64,000 nucleotides of DNA from Crassaminicella indica (GTDB lineage Bacteria > Bacillota > Clostridia > Peptostreptococcales > Thermotaleaceae). The translations under genes were made by a program, and so were the position numbers. The number at the start of each line of letters is the position of its first letter. The stretch's first letter is position 1. The notes beneath the pieces were generated by a model, which was not told the origin of the DNA, did no database searches, and saw only the letters and a program-made list of their open reading frames with translations. The DNA lies in the NCBI RefSeq assembly GCF_019203185.1, contig NZ_CP078093.1, positions 868,001 through 932,000 of the forward strand, in the 5' to 3' direction. Positions 18,139 through 26,408 of this stretch are shown here, in pieces.

Positions 18139-18149
18139 GCTACCATCCT

Positions 18150-18316
18150 CCTAAATATTTATTTTTTAAAATAAAAAAACTCCCACAAGGAGAGTATTTT
18201 TGTACACTAAAACAAGCCCTTTTAAAAAGGGTGATTTACCTTATTTCCTACAAAACTACCCACCTACATATTTCAATAACATTTATGAAACAAGCTCTAC
18301 CAACCTACTAAATTAA
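18150..18316 (-). promoter_or_regulatory. Attenuator-type leader with UAG clusters before the ABC operon
   Basis: Untranslated leader of about 170 nt. Cluster 1 has UAG at 18310-18308, 18307-18305 and 18299-18297; cluster 2 has UAG at 18266-18264, 18258-18256 and 18250-18248. Within both clusters successive triplets are separated by exactly 5 nt (apart from the adjacent first pair). Downstream come a CCCUUUUUAAAAGGG hairpin and a terminator ACUCUCC-UUGU-GGGAGU followed by U7 (about 18193-18171). The layout resembles the HutP-controlled hut leader of B. subtilis, and a HutP homologue is encoded immediately upstream. Confidence 0.55.
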
Positions 18317-18321
18317 ATCTG

Positions 18322-18350
18322 ATTATACAGAAAATTCATATATATGTCAA
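18322..18350 (-). promoter_or_regulatory. Consensus sigma-A promoter of the ABC operon
   Basis: On the minus strand TTGACA (18350-18345), 17 bp, TATAAT (18327-18322): a perfect consensus promoter 22 bp after the hutP stop codon. Confidence 0.9.
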
Positions 18351-18372
18351 TACCAAATATAAAATTTAAAAA

Positions 18373-18795
18373 TTATTTTATATCAGGAATAGATCTGTGC
18401 GCTAATCCGATTACAACTTCATTCAAATGAAGTAATCCTATGCTCATAAAAATACATACACTTAAGTGTTCTCCATATCTTGCAATGCCTATTTTCCCGC
18501 CAACATTAAGTCCATTTGCTTTTGCTGCTACCTGCATTATGGCTTCTCTAGCTGCTCCTGCAACAGCCCCGTCATGAACATGAGACTCTACAATCACACC
18601 TGTTCTCCTTGCTGAAATAATCGCTCTTTCTATAATTTTTGGAATGGAATCAATTAAATTTCCACCTATATCAACAGCTACCGTTTTAATTCCTATATTT
18701 TTAAACTTTTTTATCATCTCCTCTTCTCCACTTCTTGAAGAAGAAATAGCTATTTTAACTGCTGCTCTAGCAACATCAATACTGTCATATTTCAT
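18373..18795 (-). CDS. hutP: HutP-family RNA-binding antiterminator homologue
   Basis: 140 aa, close to B. subtilis HutP (about 150 aa). Start ATG 18795 is chosen because GAGGAGG lies seven bases upstream; the TTG-initiated extension runs through that site. Family features are AVDIGGNLIDSIPKIIERAI, VESHVHDGAVAGAAREAI with clustered His residues, GLNVGGKIGIARYGEHLSV, and SIGLLHLNEVVIGLAHRSIP. HutP binds L-histidine and Mg2+ and then UAG-repeat RNA to disrupt a terminator. No hut catabolic gene is nearby; the adjacent leader with UAG clusters suggests a new target. Confidence 0.85.
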   Translation of the reverse strand: MKYDSIDVARAAVKIAISSSRSGEEEMIKKFKNIGIKTVAVDIGGNLIDSIPKIIERAIISARRTGVIVESHVHDGAVAGAAREAIMQVAAKANGLNVGGKIGIARYGEHLSVCIFMSIGLLHLNEVVIGLAHRSIPDIK

Positions 18796-18968
18796 GATTT
18801 TCCTCCTCTTTATTCCTTCCAATATTTTATTTGATTTATTTGTTATCTTTAGAGTACCTAACTTATAGCTTATTAATGGTTAACAATACTCTTTGATTTT
18901 CCATTTATACATACTAATCTTATCATATCAAAATATATTGTCCAAATATTCTAGGAGGGTAAAAAATA

Positions 18969-19760
18969 TTAACATCCATAAAATTTTAGATATTTTTCAA
19001 TATTTGATTGTATATATTCAGCACTATGATTACCATGAAATACATGATTTTGAGAATTTATGCCTTTTTCTTTCAATATTTTATGTAAAATTGAACAACC
19101 TTCGTAAAATCTACCTTCATCCTTATCTCCAGCATCAAGATAGACATCAATATCAGAAGAAATATTATTGTTTCTTGCAATATATATTGGATCATATTTT
19201 TTCCATACATCCATGTCTTTATAATATGGCTTGTCTTCATCTGCAAGTTCCAGTTCTAAAGCAGGCATATGCCCTCCTACTTTTGAAAACATATGCTGAT
19301 GTCGAAATGTATTGTGAAGAGCTACATAACCCCCAGCAGATATCCCTCCTAGATATCTTCCTTTTCTATCTTTTATAGTATTGAACGTTTTATCTATTAA
19401 AGGTACTATTTCTTTCATAAAGTAATCTTCATACATTCCTAAATTTATGATTCTATTATTATCTCCAGGATCAGGTACCTCTTTACAGATTAAGGATGAA
19501 TTCACTCCTCTGCTGTTTTCAATTCTTGGACATACAATTATCATAGGCTTAATTTCCCCGTTCTTTATCATTCGATCAACTTTAGTATTTATATCTATTT
19601 CAAGCATTAAGTTTTCACTCCCACTTCTTCCATGTAGAAAATATAATACAGGTAGAGGAGTTAAACTATTATAACATTCAGGTAAATACACCAACATTGA
19701 CATTTCTTTACCAAGCACATCACTATAAAAATTTACTTTTTCTACTTTTGATTTACTCAT
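18969..19760 (-). CDS. Esterase, alpha/beta hydrolase (Esterase D / Fes type)
   Basis: 263 aa without a signal peptide. LPVLYFLHGRSGSEN forms the oxyanion strand, GGISAGGYVAL carries the nucleophile Ser, VYLDAGDKDEGRFYEG the acid, and HVFHGNHSAEYIQ the His. The YSDVLGKEMSMLVYLPECY N-terminus is typical of the putative-esterase family (feruloyl, tributyrin or S-formylglutathione-type substrates). Substrate unknown. Monocistronic. Confidence 0.85.
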   Translation of the reverse strand: MSKSKVEKVNFYSDVLGKEMSMLVYLPECYNSLTPLPVLYFLHGRSGSENLMLEIDINTKVDRMIKNGEIKPMIIVCPRIENSRGVNSSLICKEVPDPGDNNRIINLGMYEDYFMKEIVPLIDKTFNTIKDRKGRYLGGISAGGYVALHNTFRHQHMFSKVGGHMPALELELADEDKPYYKDMDVWKKYDPIYIARNNNISSDIDVYLDAGDKDEGRFYEGCSILHKILKEKGINSQNHVFHGNHSAEYIQSNIEKYLKFYGC

Positions 19761-19943
19761 TTTTATACCACCTTTTGAACTTAAATTGTTATGTTTCTAA
19801 TACCACCATTAACCATATTTTTCATTTCGAAAGCTCGGCTTCAATAAAATTAATCCATCATATTTTACAATCACTAATTAACTTATACTTAATAGTATAC
19901 CACTATATGTCATATATTGTTATTATATAAGGTGAAAAATTAG

Positions 19944-20258
19944 CATCATTTAAATAAAACATTTGATTTTAATATAAACAATTTCCATAGTTATTTATTA
20001 ACTTTATGTCATTATTCAAATGAAGGTAGAAAAATTACTGATAGAGATATACAAGCTTTAAAAAAAATTATAGAATTAGAAAATGAATTAATACCAAAGA
20101 ACTGTGATTTGTCTTTATTTAGTAAAAATTCTTATTATAATAGTCTTGTCCCATTATATAATAATTGTACTGACCTGCGCTATGCATCACAACGCCTTAG
20201 GAATATATTTAAAGAAATAGATAAAATAAGCATTAAAGCAACATCTCTAATACATTAG
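19944..20258 (+). pseudogene. Start-less 104-codon coding remnant
   Basis: An open frame with protein-like composition runs from 19944 (just after a TAG) to the TAG at 20256-20258 but has no ATG, GTG or TTG start near its beginning. It includes NEGRKITDRDIQALKKIIEL and YASQRLRNIFKEIDK. The family is not recognised. Around it (19761-20530) I see only AT-rich sequence and shorter coding-like scraps, so it is probably the 3' part of a degraded gene. Confidence 0.4.
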
Positions 20259-20539
20259 GAACAAGACTCAATATCAAGAGTAGATCATAAATAGATGATA
20301 TATATTGATATAATGAAAAAACTGTAGAAATAAAAGAAGAATGGATCTCAATAATAACTTATTCCGATAACAATATCTTATAGAGAATGATAATAATAAA
20401 ACATATACGTACTAAAACAAAATTTGCATGGAAAAACAAGGTGAAGTTTACAAATAATTGAATCGTGTAATAATTTTACATATATTCAAAATAATATTAT
20501 AATAGTTTTAGGCTTTAAAGAAAAGAAAGGATGATAATA

Positions 20540-21997
20540 ATGAGTAACGTTTTAGCAAATTTAAAACCAACCTCTGTTTTTAAGTATTTTGAAGAAATAT
20601 CAAATATCCCTAGAGGCTCTGGCAACGAAAAAGAAATAAGCGACTATTTAGTTAATTTTGCGAAAAAACATAAACTAGAAGTTATACAAGATGAAGCTCT
20701 TAATGTGATCATTAAGAAAAAAGGAACAGCTGGCTACGAGAATGCACCTACTGTTATTCTTCAAGGTCATATGGATATGGTATGTGAAAAAAATAATGAT
20801 ACAATCCATGATTTTGAAAAAGACCCTATAAAATTAAGAATTGAAGGAGATATGATTTATGCTACGGATACTACACTTGGAGCTGATGATGGTATTGCTA
20901 TAGCTTATGGACTTGCAATTTTAGCATCTGATGATATTCCTCATCCTCCTTTGGAAGTACTTATTACAACATCAGAAGAAACTGGTATGGACGGTGCTAT
21001 CGCTTTAGATCCAAAAAATATTACAGGAAGATTTCTAATAAATATAGACTCTGAAGAAGAGGGTTTTCTTTTAGTAAGCTGTGCAGGTGGAATCACAGCA
21101 AGACAAATACTTCCAATTGTTTGGGAATCTCCAAATAAAAATGATATAGCTTATGAAATCAGCATAAGAGGACTTCATGGTGGTCACTCAGGATCAGACA
21201 TTGAAAAAGGAAGAGGAAATTCTAATAAATTAATGGGAAGATTTTTAAATGATTTATTAAATACCTTTGATTATACTATTCATAAAATCAGTGGTGGATC
21301 TAAAAACAATGCAATTCCAAGAGAAGCTGATACGATTATTTTAATCAATCCAAAGCATGCATCTAAATTGGAAGAAAAAATCAATGAATGGAATAATATT
21401 TTTAAAAATGAATTAAAAGCTTCTGATCCAGAAATATATATAGATTATAAAAAATTAGAAAATACCTTTGAAAAAGCATTCTCAAAAGAAACCGCTAAAA
21501 AAGCAGTGCAATCACTTGTTCTTATTCCAAATGGCATTCAAACTATGAGTATGGAAATTGAAGGTTTAGTAGAAAGCTCCACAAATTTAGGAGTTGTAAC
21601 AACAACTGATAATGAAGTAATATTTGAAAGTGCTGTTCGAAGCTCTATAAAAAGCTTAAAGCATAATATATTAGATCAATCAAAGCTTGTTGCTGATCTT
21701 TTAGGATGCAAATTTATAGCTAGTGATGACTATCCTGAATGGTCATATAATCCTGATTCAAAGCTTCGCCCAATATTTGTAGATGTATACAAAAAGCTAT
21801 ATGGAAAAGAACCTAAAGTAACAGCTATCCACGCAGGACTTGAATGTGGATTGTTTAAAGAAAAAATCAATGATTTAGATATGATTTCTATAGGTCCTGA
21901 TATGTTCGATGTACATACACCAAATGAACATTTAAGCATATCTTCTACAGAAAGAACTTGGAATTATCTTCTTGCTGTATTAAAGGAAATAAAATAA
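20540..21997 (+). CDS. pepD: Aminoacyl-histidine dipeptidase, M20 family (PepD)
   Basis: About 485 aa cytosolic zinc dipeptidase (beta-alanyl-histidine/Xaa-His dipeptidase). Metal and catalytic motifs: ILQGHMDMVCEK (His-x-Asp), TLGADDGIAIAYGLAI (bridging Asp), TSEETGMDGA (general-base Glu pair), INIDSEEEG, and GLHGGHSGSDIEKGRGN in the lid domain. ATG 20540 is preferred to ATG 20531 because AAAGG lies nine bases before it. Fits peptide and amino-acid utilisation. The terminator hairpin begins within the stop codon. Confidence 0.93.
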   Translation: MSNVLANLKPTSVFKYFEEISNIPRGSGNEKEISDYLVNFAKKHKLEVIQDEALNVIIKKKGTAGYENAPTVILQGHMDMVCEKNNDTIHDFEKDPIKLRIEGDMIYATDTTLGADDGIAIAYGLAILASDDIPHPPLEVLITTSEETGMDGAIALDPKNITGRFLINIDSEEEGFLLVSCAGGITARQILPIVWESPNKNDIAYEISIRGLHGGHSGSDIEKGRGNSNKLMGRFLNDLLNTFDYTIHKISGGSKNNAIPREADTIILINPKHASKLEEKINEWNNIFKNELKASDPEIYIDYKKLENTFEKAFSKETAKKAVQSLVLIPNGIQTMSMEIEGLVESSTNLGVVTTTDNEVIFESAVRSSIKSLKHNILDQSKLVADLLGCKFIASDDYPEWSYNPDSKLRPIFVDVYKKLYGKEPKVTAIHAGLECGLFKEKINDLDMISIGPDMFDVHTPNEHLSISSTERTWNYLLAVLKEIK

Positions 21998-22027
21998 GAC
22001 CAGGCTTTGCCTGATCTTATTTTTTTA
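21991..22027. terminator. Bidirectional terminator between pepD and the dehydrogenase gene
   Basis: AATAAGACCAGGC / GCCTGATCTTATT with one mismatch, A run before and T run after; it includes the stop codons of both convergent genes. Confidence 0.88.
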
Positions 22028-23087
22028 TAGCTTCACAAATCATATCTCCTACTTCACTAGTAGTACCATTCCCACCTAAATCAGGAGTAAGCTTTTTTCG
22101 ATCCTTTAATATTTCCTCAATAGCTCCCATTATTTTTTGTCCTAAATCTTCATGCTCTAAAAAATCAAGCATCATTTTTACTGTCCAGATCATAGCAATA
22201 GGATTTGCAATTCCTTTTCCTGCAATCTCTGGTGCTGAACCATGAACAGGCTCAAACATAGATGGATATTCTCTTTCAGGATTGATATTTGCACCAGCAG
22301 CAAACCCAAGCCCTCCTTGTAGCGTTGCTCCGAGGTCTGTAAGAATATCGCCAAAAAGATTAGAAGCTACCACTACATCAAAGCTTTCTGGACGCTGAAT
22401 CATATACATAGAAGTTGCATCTACATGAAAGGTTTCTGTTTTTATATCCTTATGCTGTTCTGCTTTTTCTTTAAATATTTTATCCCAAAAAACCATGCTA
22501 TAATTTAATGCATTAGATTTTGTTACACTAGTAACCTTGTTGAGTTTATTTCTACTCTTTGCCAATCTAAAAGCATACTCCATTACCTTTTCTGTATTTT
22601 TTCTAGTAAATACGCTAGTTTGAATAGCTAATTCTTCCTCTGTTCCTTCTCTTTGGATACCTCCAACCCCTGCATATTCACCTTCTGTATTTTCCCTTAC
22701 AAAAACCATATCAATATCTTTTACTCCTTTATTTTTTAAAGGACAGTCCTCTTCTGCTAAAAGCTTTATAGGTCTTAAATTTATATATTGATTAAATTCC
22801 TGTCTTATTTTTAGCAATAAGTCTCGAAGGGATATATGATCTGGCACTCCCGGAAATCCTACTGCACCAAGAAGGATAGCATCATAGCTTTTTAATTTTT
22901 CAATTCCATCATCATCCATCATTTTTCCAGTAGTTAAATAATATTCACAGCCCCAATCATACCAATCAAAAATAAACTTGATATCTTTATTTAATTTTTC
23001 TAATGTATTCAATACCTTTATCCCTTCCTGCATAACTTCTATACCAATCCCATCTCCAGGAATTACTGCTATCTTATAAGTTTTCAC
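22017..23087 (-). CDS. Isocitrate/isopropylmalate dehydrogenase family (tartrate/D-malate dehydrogenase-like)
   Basis: 356 aa NAD-dependent beta-decarboxylating dehydrogenase. IAVIPGDGIGIEVMQEG at the N-terminus, LLLKIRQEFNQYINLRPIK, VFVRENTEGEYAGVGG, the substrate Lys in SVTKSNALNYS, then MFEPVHGSAPEIAGKGIANP. The YDWGCEYYLTTGKMMDDDG region and R-x-x-L-x-x-x-R-x-x-F-x-x-Y pattern match the tartrate/D-malate dehydrogenase branch more than LeuB. No leucine genes are near. Converts tartrate, D-malate or a related 2-hydroxyacid. Confidence 0.85.
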   Translation of the reverse strand: MKTYKIAVIPGDGIGIEVMQEGIKVLNTLEKLNKDIKFIFDWYDWGCEYYLTTGKMMDDDGIEKLKSYDAILLGAVGFPGVPDHISLRDLLLKIRQEFNQYINLRPIKLLAEEDCPLKNKGVKDIDMVFVRENTEGEYAGVGGIQREGTEEELAIQTSVFTRKNTEKVMEYAFRLAKSRNKLNKVTSVTKSNALNYSMVFWDKIFKEKAEQHKDIKTETFHVDATSMYMIQRPESFDVVVASNLFGDILTDLGATLQGGLGFAAGANINPEREYPSMFEPVHGSAPEIAGKGIANPIAMIWTVKMMLDFLEHEDLGQKIMGAIEEILKDRKKLTPDLGGNGTTSEVGDMICEAIKK

Positions 23088-23294
23088 AATTCTTCCTCCT
23101 CCGTATATTTATACCTTTTAACGAAACTTTATCATTATCATACTATATTATCATTTATGGTTCAATACAACTATAAAGCGGTAACTTCGTTAGAGGTTTG
23201 TGGAGTAGGGGATATTACGGGTACAGTATCTTCTGAAACAATTCAAAAGGAAGAGGCTAGAACTAATGAAAGGAAATACAATTATAATTTACAA

Positions 23295-24215
23295 TCAGGA
23301 TGCTTCTTTTGTTTTCTTTTGTGAAAATAAAAAGCTTAGCTTCGTTTCTGCAATAATAATCGCACAAAAGATCAGTATACAACCTATAATCATCCGTTCA
23401 TTTAAAATGTCGCTCATAAAGATTACCCCAAAAATCGTTCCAAATACAGACTCTAATGATAAAATAATAGCTGCATGAGTAGACACAGTATATTTCTGTG
23501 CTACATTTTGAATTAAAAATGCACCCATAGTAGATACAAAAGTCATATAACTAAGGGAAATCATTAAATCAACTGCATTCCCCGAAAACTTTGGTACAGG
23601 CTCAAGGATTACTGCACCAATAATGCTTAGTATCGCTGTTGCTCCCATCTGTATAGTAGCAAGATTAATAGGGTCCATTCCCTCTGCAAAATATCCTACA
23701 GAAGTAATATGAGCTGCAAAAAACACTGCACAAGCAAGTGTAAGGCTATCTCCTATACCTATACTTAAACTTTCTTGTAATGTTAGAAGTCCTATTCCTA
23801 AAGCACATAAAAACGCTCCTATTAATGCATACCAATCAGGATGCTTTTTCGTTATTATCCAAACTAAAAATGGTACAATGACTACATTTGTTCCTGTTAA
23901 AAAAGCTGATTTGCTAACAGTTGTATATTGTAATCCTATCGTTTGGGTAATAAATGCAATCCACAAAAATATTCCTACAACAAATCCATATTTTAAATCC
24001 TTTTTAGTAATTTTTATTGTTCTTTTCCAAAATATAATGGCTAAGGTAATAGAAGCTATACTAAAACGCAAAGCATTCATATAAAAAGGCGTAAGAATAT
24101 CTAAAGTATCTTTCATTGCTATAAATCCTCCACCCCAAATCATTGCTACTAAAAGTAACGAAAGATCTGCATATAAGCTCGTTTTTTTCTTTTTTGCATT
24201 TGATAAACCCACCAT
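23295..24215 (-). CDS. DMT-superfamily transporter (EamA)
   Basis: 306 aa with ten hydrophobic segments as two EamA repeats (LLLVAMIWGGGFIAMKDTLD starts the first; AVFFAAHITSVGYFAEG starts the second). The family exports amino acids, nucleobases or other metabolites. Substrate not predictable. A short plus-strand ORF at about 23157-23324 overlaps its 3' end and is not annotated. Monocistronic. Confidence 0.88.
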   Translation of the reverse strand: MVGLSNAKKKKTSLYADLSLLLVAMIWGGGFIAMKDTLDILTPFYMNALRFSIASITLAIIFWKRTIKITKKDLKYGFVVGIFLWIAFITQTIGLQYTTVSKSAFLTGTNVVIVPFLVWIITKKHPDWYALIGAFLCALGIGLLTLQESLSIGIGDSLTLACAVFFAAHITSVGYFAEGMDPINLATIQMGATAILSIIGAVILEPVPKFSGNAVDLMISLSYMTFVSTMGAFLIQNVAQKYTVSTHAAIILSLESVFGTIFGVIFMSDILNERMIIGCILIFCAIIIAETKLSFLFSQKKTKEAS

Positions 24216-24239
24216 TTCTTCCCCGTTACAAAATACCTA

Positions 24240-24412
24240 CAAAAACTTATAAATAAACTAAAGATTTATAAGTTTAATGCTTTATTCCTTGTTCATAGAG
24301 TCCAATTTTGCCTAAGCTACTCCTGTTTGATATGACTCTCAAAAGGCGTAAATTCCCCACTAACGAATGGGTACATATCAGTAGTATCTTTTTAAGTGAT
24401 TAAGCTACTGAT
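24240..24412 (-). ncRNA. Probable omega RNA (reRNA) at the 3' end of tnpB
   Basis: The minus strand after the tnpB stop continues with a compact, non-coding stretch containing CCCATTCGTTAGTGGGG and AAACUUAUAAAUC...AGUUUAUUUAUAAGUUU pairings before the presumed right end near 24236. In IS605/IS607 elements the RNA guiding TnpB spans this position and takes its guide from DNA just beyond the element end. RNA boundaries are inferred. Confidence 0.5.
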
Positions 24413-25599
24413 TTATCATATTTAGGATAATCTCTAAGGTTAAGGCTTGCATTATAATCTCTATCAATTGCATTTCCACAATCACATTTGTATATTCTAT
24501 CAGACAACTTTAAATCCTCATTAATCTGACCACATTTACTACACAATTTGCTAGAAGGGAAATATCTATCTGCAATGATTAGCTCAACATTATACCAATT
24601 ACATTTATATTCAAGTTGCCTTCTGAATTCCCTTAAAGATTGTTTCTGTATAGCTTTTGATAGTTTTCTATTTTTAAGCATACCACTTACATTCAAATCT
24701 TCAATAACAATATACTTTGGCTTGGCTTTCACCAAAGATGTTGTTATATGATGAATGTAATTGTCCCTTAATCCTTTAATTTTCCTATAAAGCTTTCTTA
24801 GTTTATTTTCAGCTTTTATAATATTTTTAGTTTTGTGGTATTTGTAACGGTTTTCACCTCCTTCTATTTTTGTTTTATTCATTTCATATTTTCTTGAAAT
24901 TTGTCTTTGAAGTCTTTTATATTTCTTAATTAACTTCTTCATTTTTAGTGATTTGTTAATATTCTTATACTTATCACCACTACTAATTATTGCTAAATCT
25001 TTTACACCTAAGTCGATTCCTATAGGCTCTGTTTCTTTATCTTTTATTTCAATTTCTTCTTCAATGCCAACACTAATCCACCAGTTAAGACCATCAAAAG
25101 TTATCCTTGGATTAATATATTTAATGTTTTCACCTGTCGGTATCCTATCTTTTTCACCCAACTTAATCCAATTTAATTTTTGTCTATTTTTCTTTTTACT
25201 TGTAATTAACTTTTCTAGTTTAACATGAGTATCTGTAAATTTTATCTTCTCTATATCTTGATAAAAGCTAGGTTTAGTTCTTTTTTTAGACTTAAACTTT
25301 GGAAATTTACTATATCCATTGAAAAATCTTTTATAAGAGTTACAAGCATCTTTAATAGCTTGTTTTGTGATATTGTTAGAATACTCATTAAGCCATTTAT
25401 ATTCTTCTGTTTTCTTTAGCTGTGTTAGTTCTTTCCTTAAAACGCTATCATTTAAGAATTTACCACCATTTTTATAATTTTCTTTTTGTCTACCTAAAGT
25501 CCAATTATATGCCCATCTCGATACCCCTGCACACTCAAAGAGTTTAGTTCTTTGCTTGTTGTTAGGTTTTAACATTACTTTATATGTCCTAATCATCAT
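24400..25599 (-). CDS. tnpB: TnpB RNA-guided endonuclease of an IS607-type element
   Basis: 399 aa. N-terminal OrfB helix-turn-helix region (TYKVMLKPNNKQRTKLFECAG, WAYNWTLGRQ). The split RuvC site is intact: Asp in GIDLGVKDLAI, Glu in VIEDLNVSGM, Asp in DRDYNASLNL. The zinc ribbon has Cys pairs in SKLCSKCGQ and YKCDCGN. By family it is an omega-RNA-guided nuclease that helps retain the element. Its start overlaps the recombinase end by 11 bp. Apparently full length and active-site complete. Confidence 0.93.
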   Translation of the reverse strand: MMIRTYKVMLKPNNKQRTKLFECAGVSRWAYNWTLGRQKENYKNGGKFLNDSVLRKELTQLKKTEEYKWLNEYSNNITKQAIKDACNSYKRFFNGYSKFPKFKSKKRTKPSFYQDIEKIKFTDTHVKLEKLITSKKKNRQKLNWIKLGEKDRIPTGENIKYINPRITFDGLNWWISVGIEEEIEIKDKETEPIGIDLGVKDLAIISSGDKYKNINKSLKMKKLIKKYKRLQRQISRKYEMNKTKIEGGENRYKYHKTKNIIKAENKLRKLYRKIKGLRDNYIHHITTSLVKAKPKYIVIEDLNVSGMLKNRKLSKAIQKQSLREFRRQLEYKCNWYNVELIIADRYFPSSKLCSKCGQINEDLKLSDRIYKCDCGNAIDRDYNASLNLRDYPKYDKSVA

Positions 25600-26200
25600 T
25601 TCTCAACTCTCTTATCATTTTCTTAGCTTTGTTAGCTATTTTACCTTGCAGTTTAGCACTAAATACTGTTACAATTTGTATCATATCTTCAACTAACTCT
25701 TGCTCATCAGTTTCAGGGGTATTATCTATAATTTCTATTGTAGTACCATATTTTTTACATAGATTTTCAATGAGTTCAAATCCAAATCTAACTAATCTAT
25801 CTTTGTATAAAACTACTATCTTATCTACTTCTCTATTAGTTATCATGTCTATTAATTTATTTAAGCCTTTTTTATCGTAGTTTATTCCACTACCAATATC
25901 AGTTATTATCTCAAACTGATAGCCTTTTGCTATCATATACTCTTTTACATATTTAACTTGTCTTTCTAAATCATCTTTTTGCTTATTGCTACTAACTCTG
26001 CAATATCCTATAGTTATCTTGTTTTTAGGATTTATCCCTAACATAGTATTTAATTGTTCTTTACTGTACATTCTATGTCCACCATCAGTAACATAAGCAG
26101 GTTTTAATTTACCACTATTATCCCAGTTTCTCAGTGTTTGCTGAGTTTTTCCAATTAATTTAGCAAACTCGCCTATGCTATAATATTTCATATTAACCAC
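25589..26200 (-). CDS. tnpA: IS607-family serine recombinase (TnpA)
   Basis: 203 aa. N-terminal MerR-like helix-turn-helix (YYSIGEFAKLIGKTQQTLRNW, GGHRMYSKEQL), then a resolvase catalytic domain with TIGYCRVSSNKQKDDLERQ (catalytic Ser), DIGSGINYDKKGL and VVLYKDRLVRFGFELIE. This HTH-first order is the IS607 hallmark. Catalyses excision and insertion. ATG start with a GGTGG-type site. Confidence 0.93.
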   Translation of the reverse strand: MVNMKYYSIGEFAKLIGKTQQTLRNWDNSGKLKPAYVTDGGHRMYSKEQLNTMLGINPKNKITIGYCRVSSNKQKDDLERQVKYVKEYMIAKGYQFEIITDIGSGINYDKKGLNKLIDMITNREVDKIVVLYKDRLVRFGFELIENLCKKYGTTIEIIDNTPETDEQELVEDMIQIVTVFSAKLQGKIANKAKKMIRELRNDD

Positions 26201-26373
26201 CTCATAATTAATTATAGTATAAAACTATAAAAAATTACAAGATTTTTATAAAAATTTATAAATATCTTTTGGCTGTTAATTTACCTCCTTATTTTGTAAT
26301 AATATGTAATACGAAACAATTTCTGTATTTAGCGTCTCACGAATTAATTTTTCCGTCAAGCTATATTTGATTA

Positions 26374-26408
26374 TAAAAAAATAAGAGCACCTAATTTTAG
26401 ATACTCTT
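26374..26408 (-). terminator. Terminator after the HD-GYP gene
   Basis: Minus strand AAGAGTATCTAA / TTAGGTGCTCTT hairpin followed by ATTTTTTT; the stem begins at the stop codon. Confidence 0.8.

Larger units (their letters stand above)
24236..26340 (-). mobile_element. IS607-type element: serine recombinase plus TnpB (ends approximate)
   Basis: Two overlapping minus-strand genes, tnpA (MerR-HTH serine recombinase) then tnpB, with a conserved non-coding 3' region. The combination of a small serine resolvase with TnpB is diagnostic of the IS607 family. No terminal inverted repeats or target duplication are expected, so ends are estimated from the neighbouring genes. Confidence 0.88.

Noticed and set aside
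18150-18316. T-box or TRAP site in the ABC operon leader
   Set aside because: No GGGTGG-ACCGCG T-box sequence and no Stem I motifs. UAG triplets are spaced by 5 nt, not the 2-3 nt typical of TRAP, and the adjacent gene is hutP.
23157-23324. Short plus-strand ORF starting MVQYNYKAVTSLEVCGVGD
   Set aside because: Looks like the start of a protein but has no clear ribosome site and runs into the DMT gene on the other strand; perhaps a remnant, but not strong enough to annotate.
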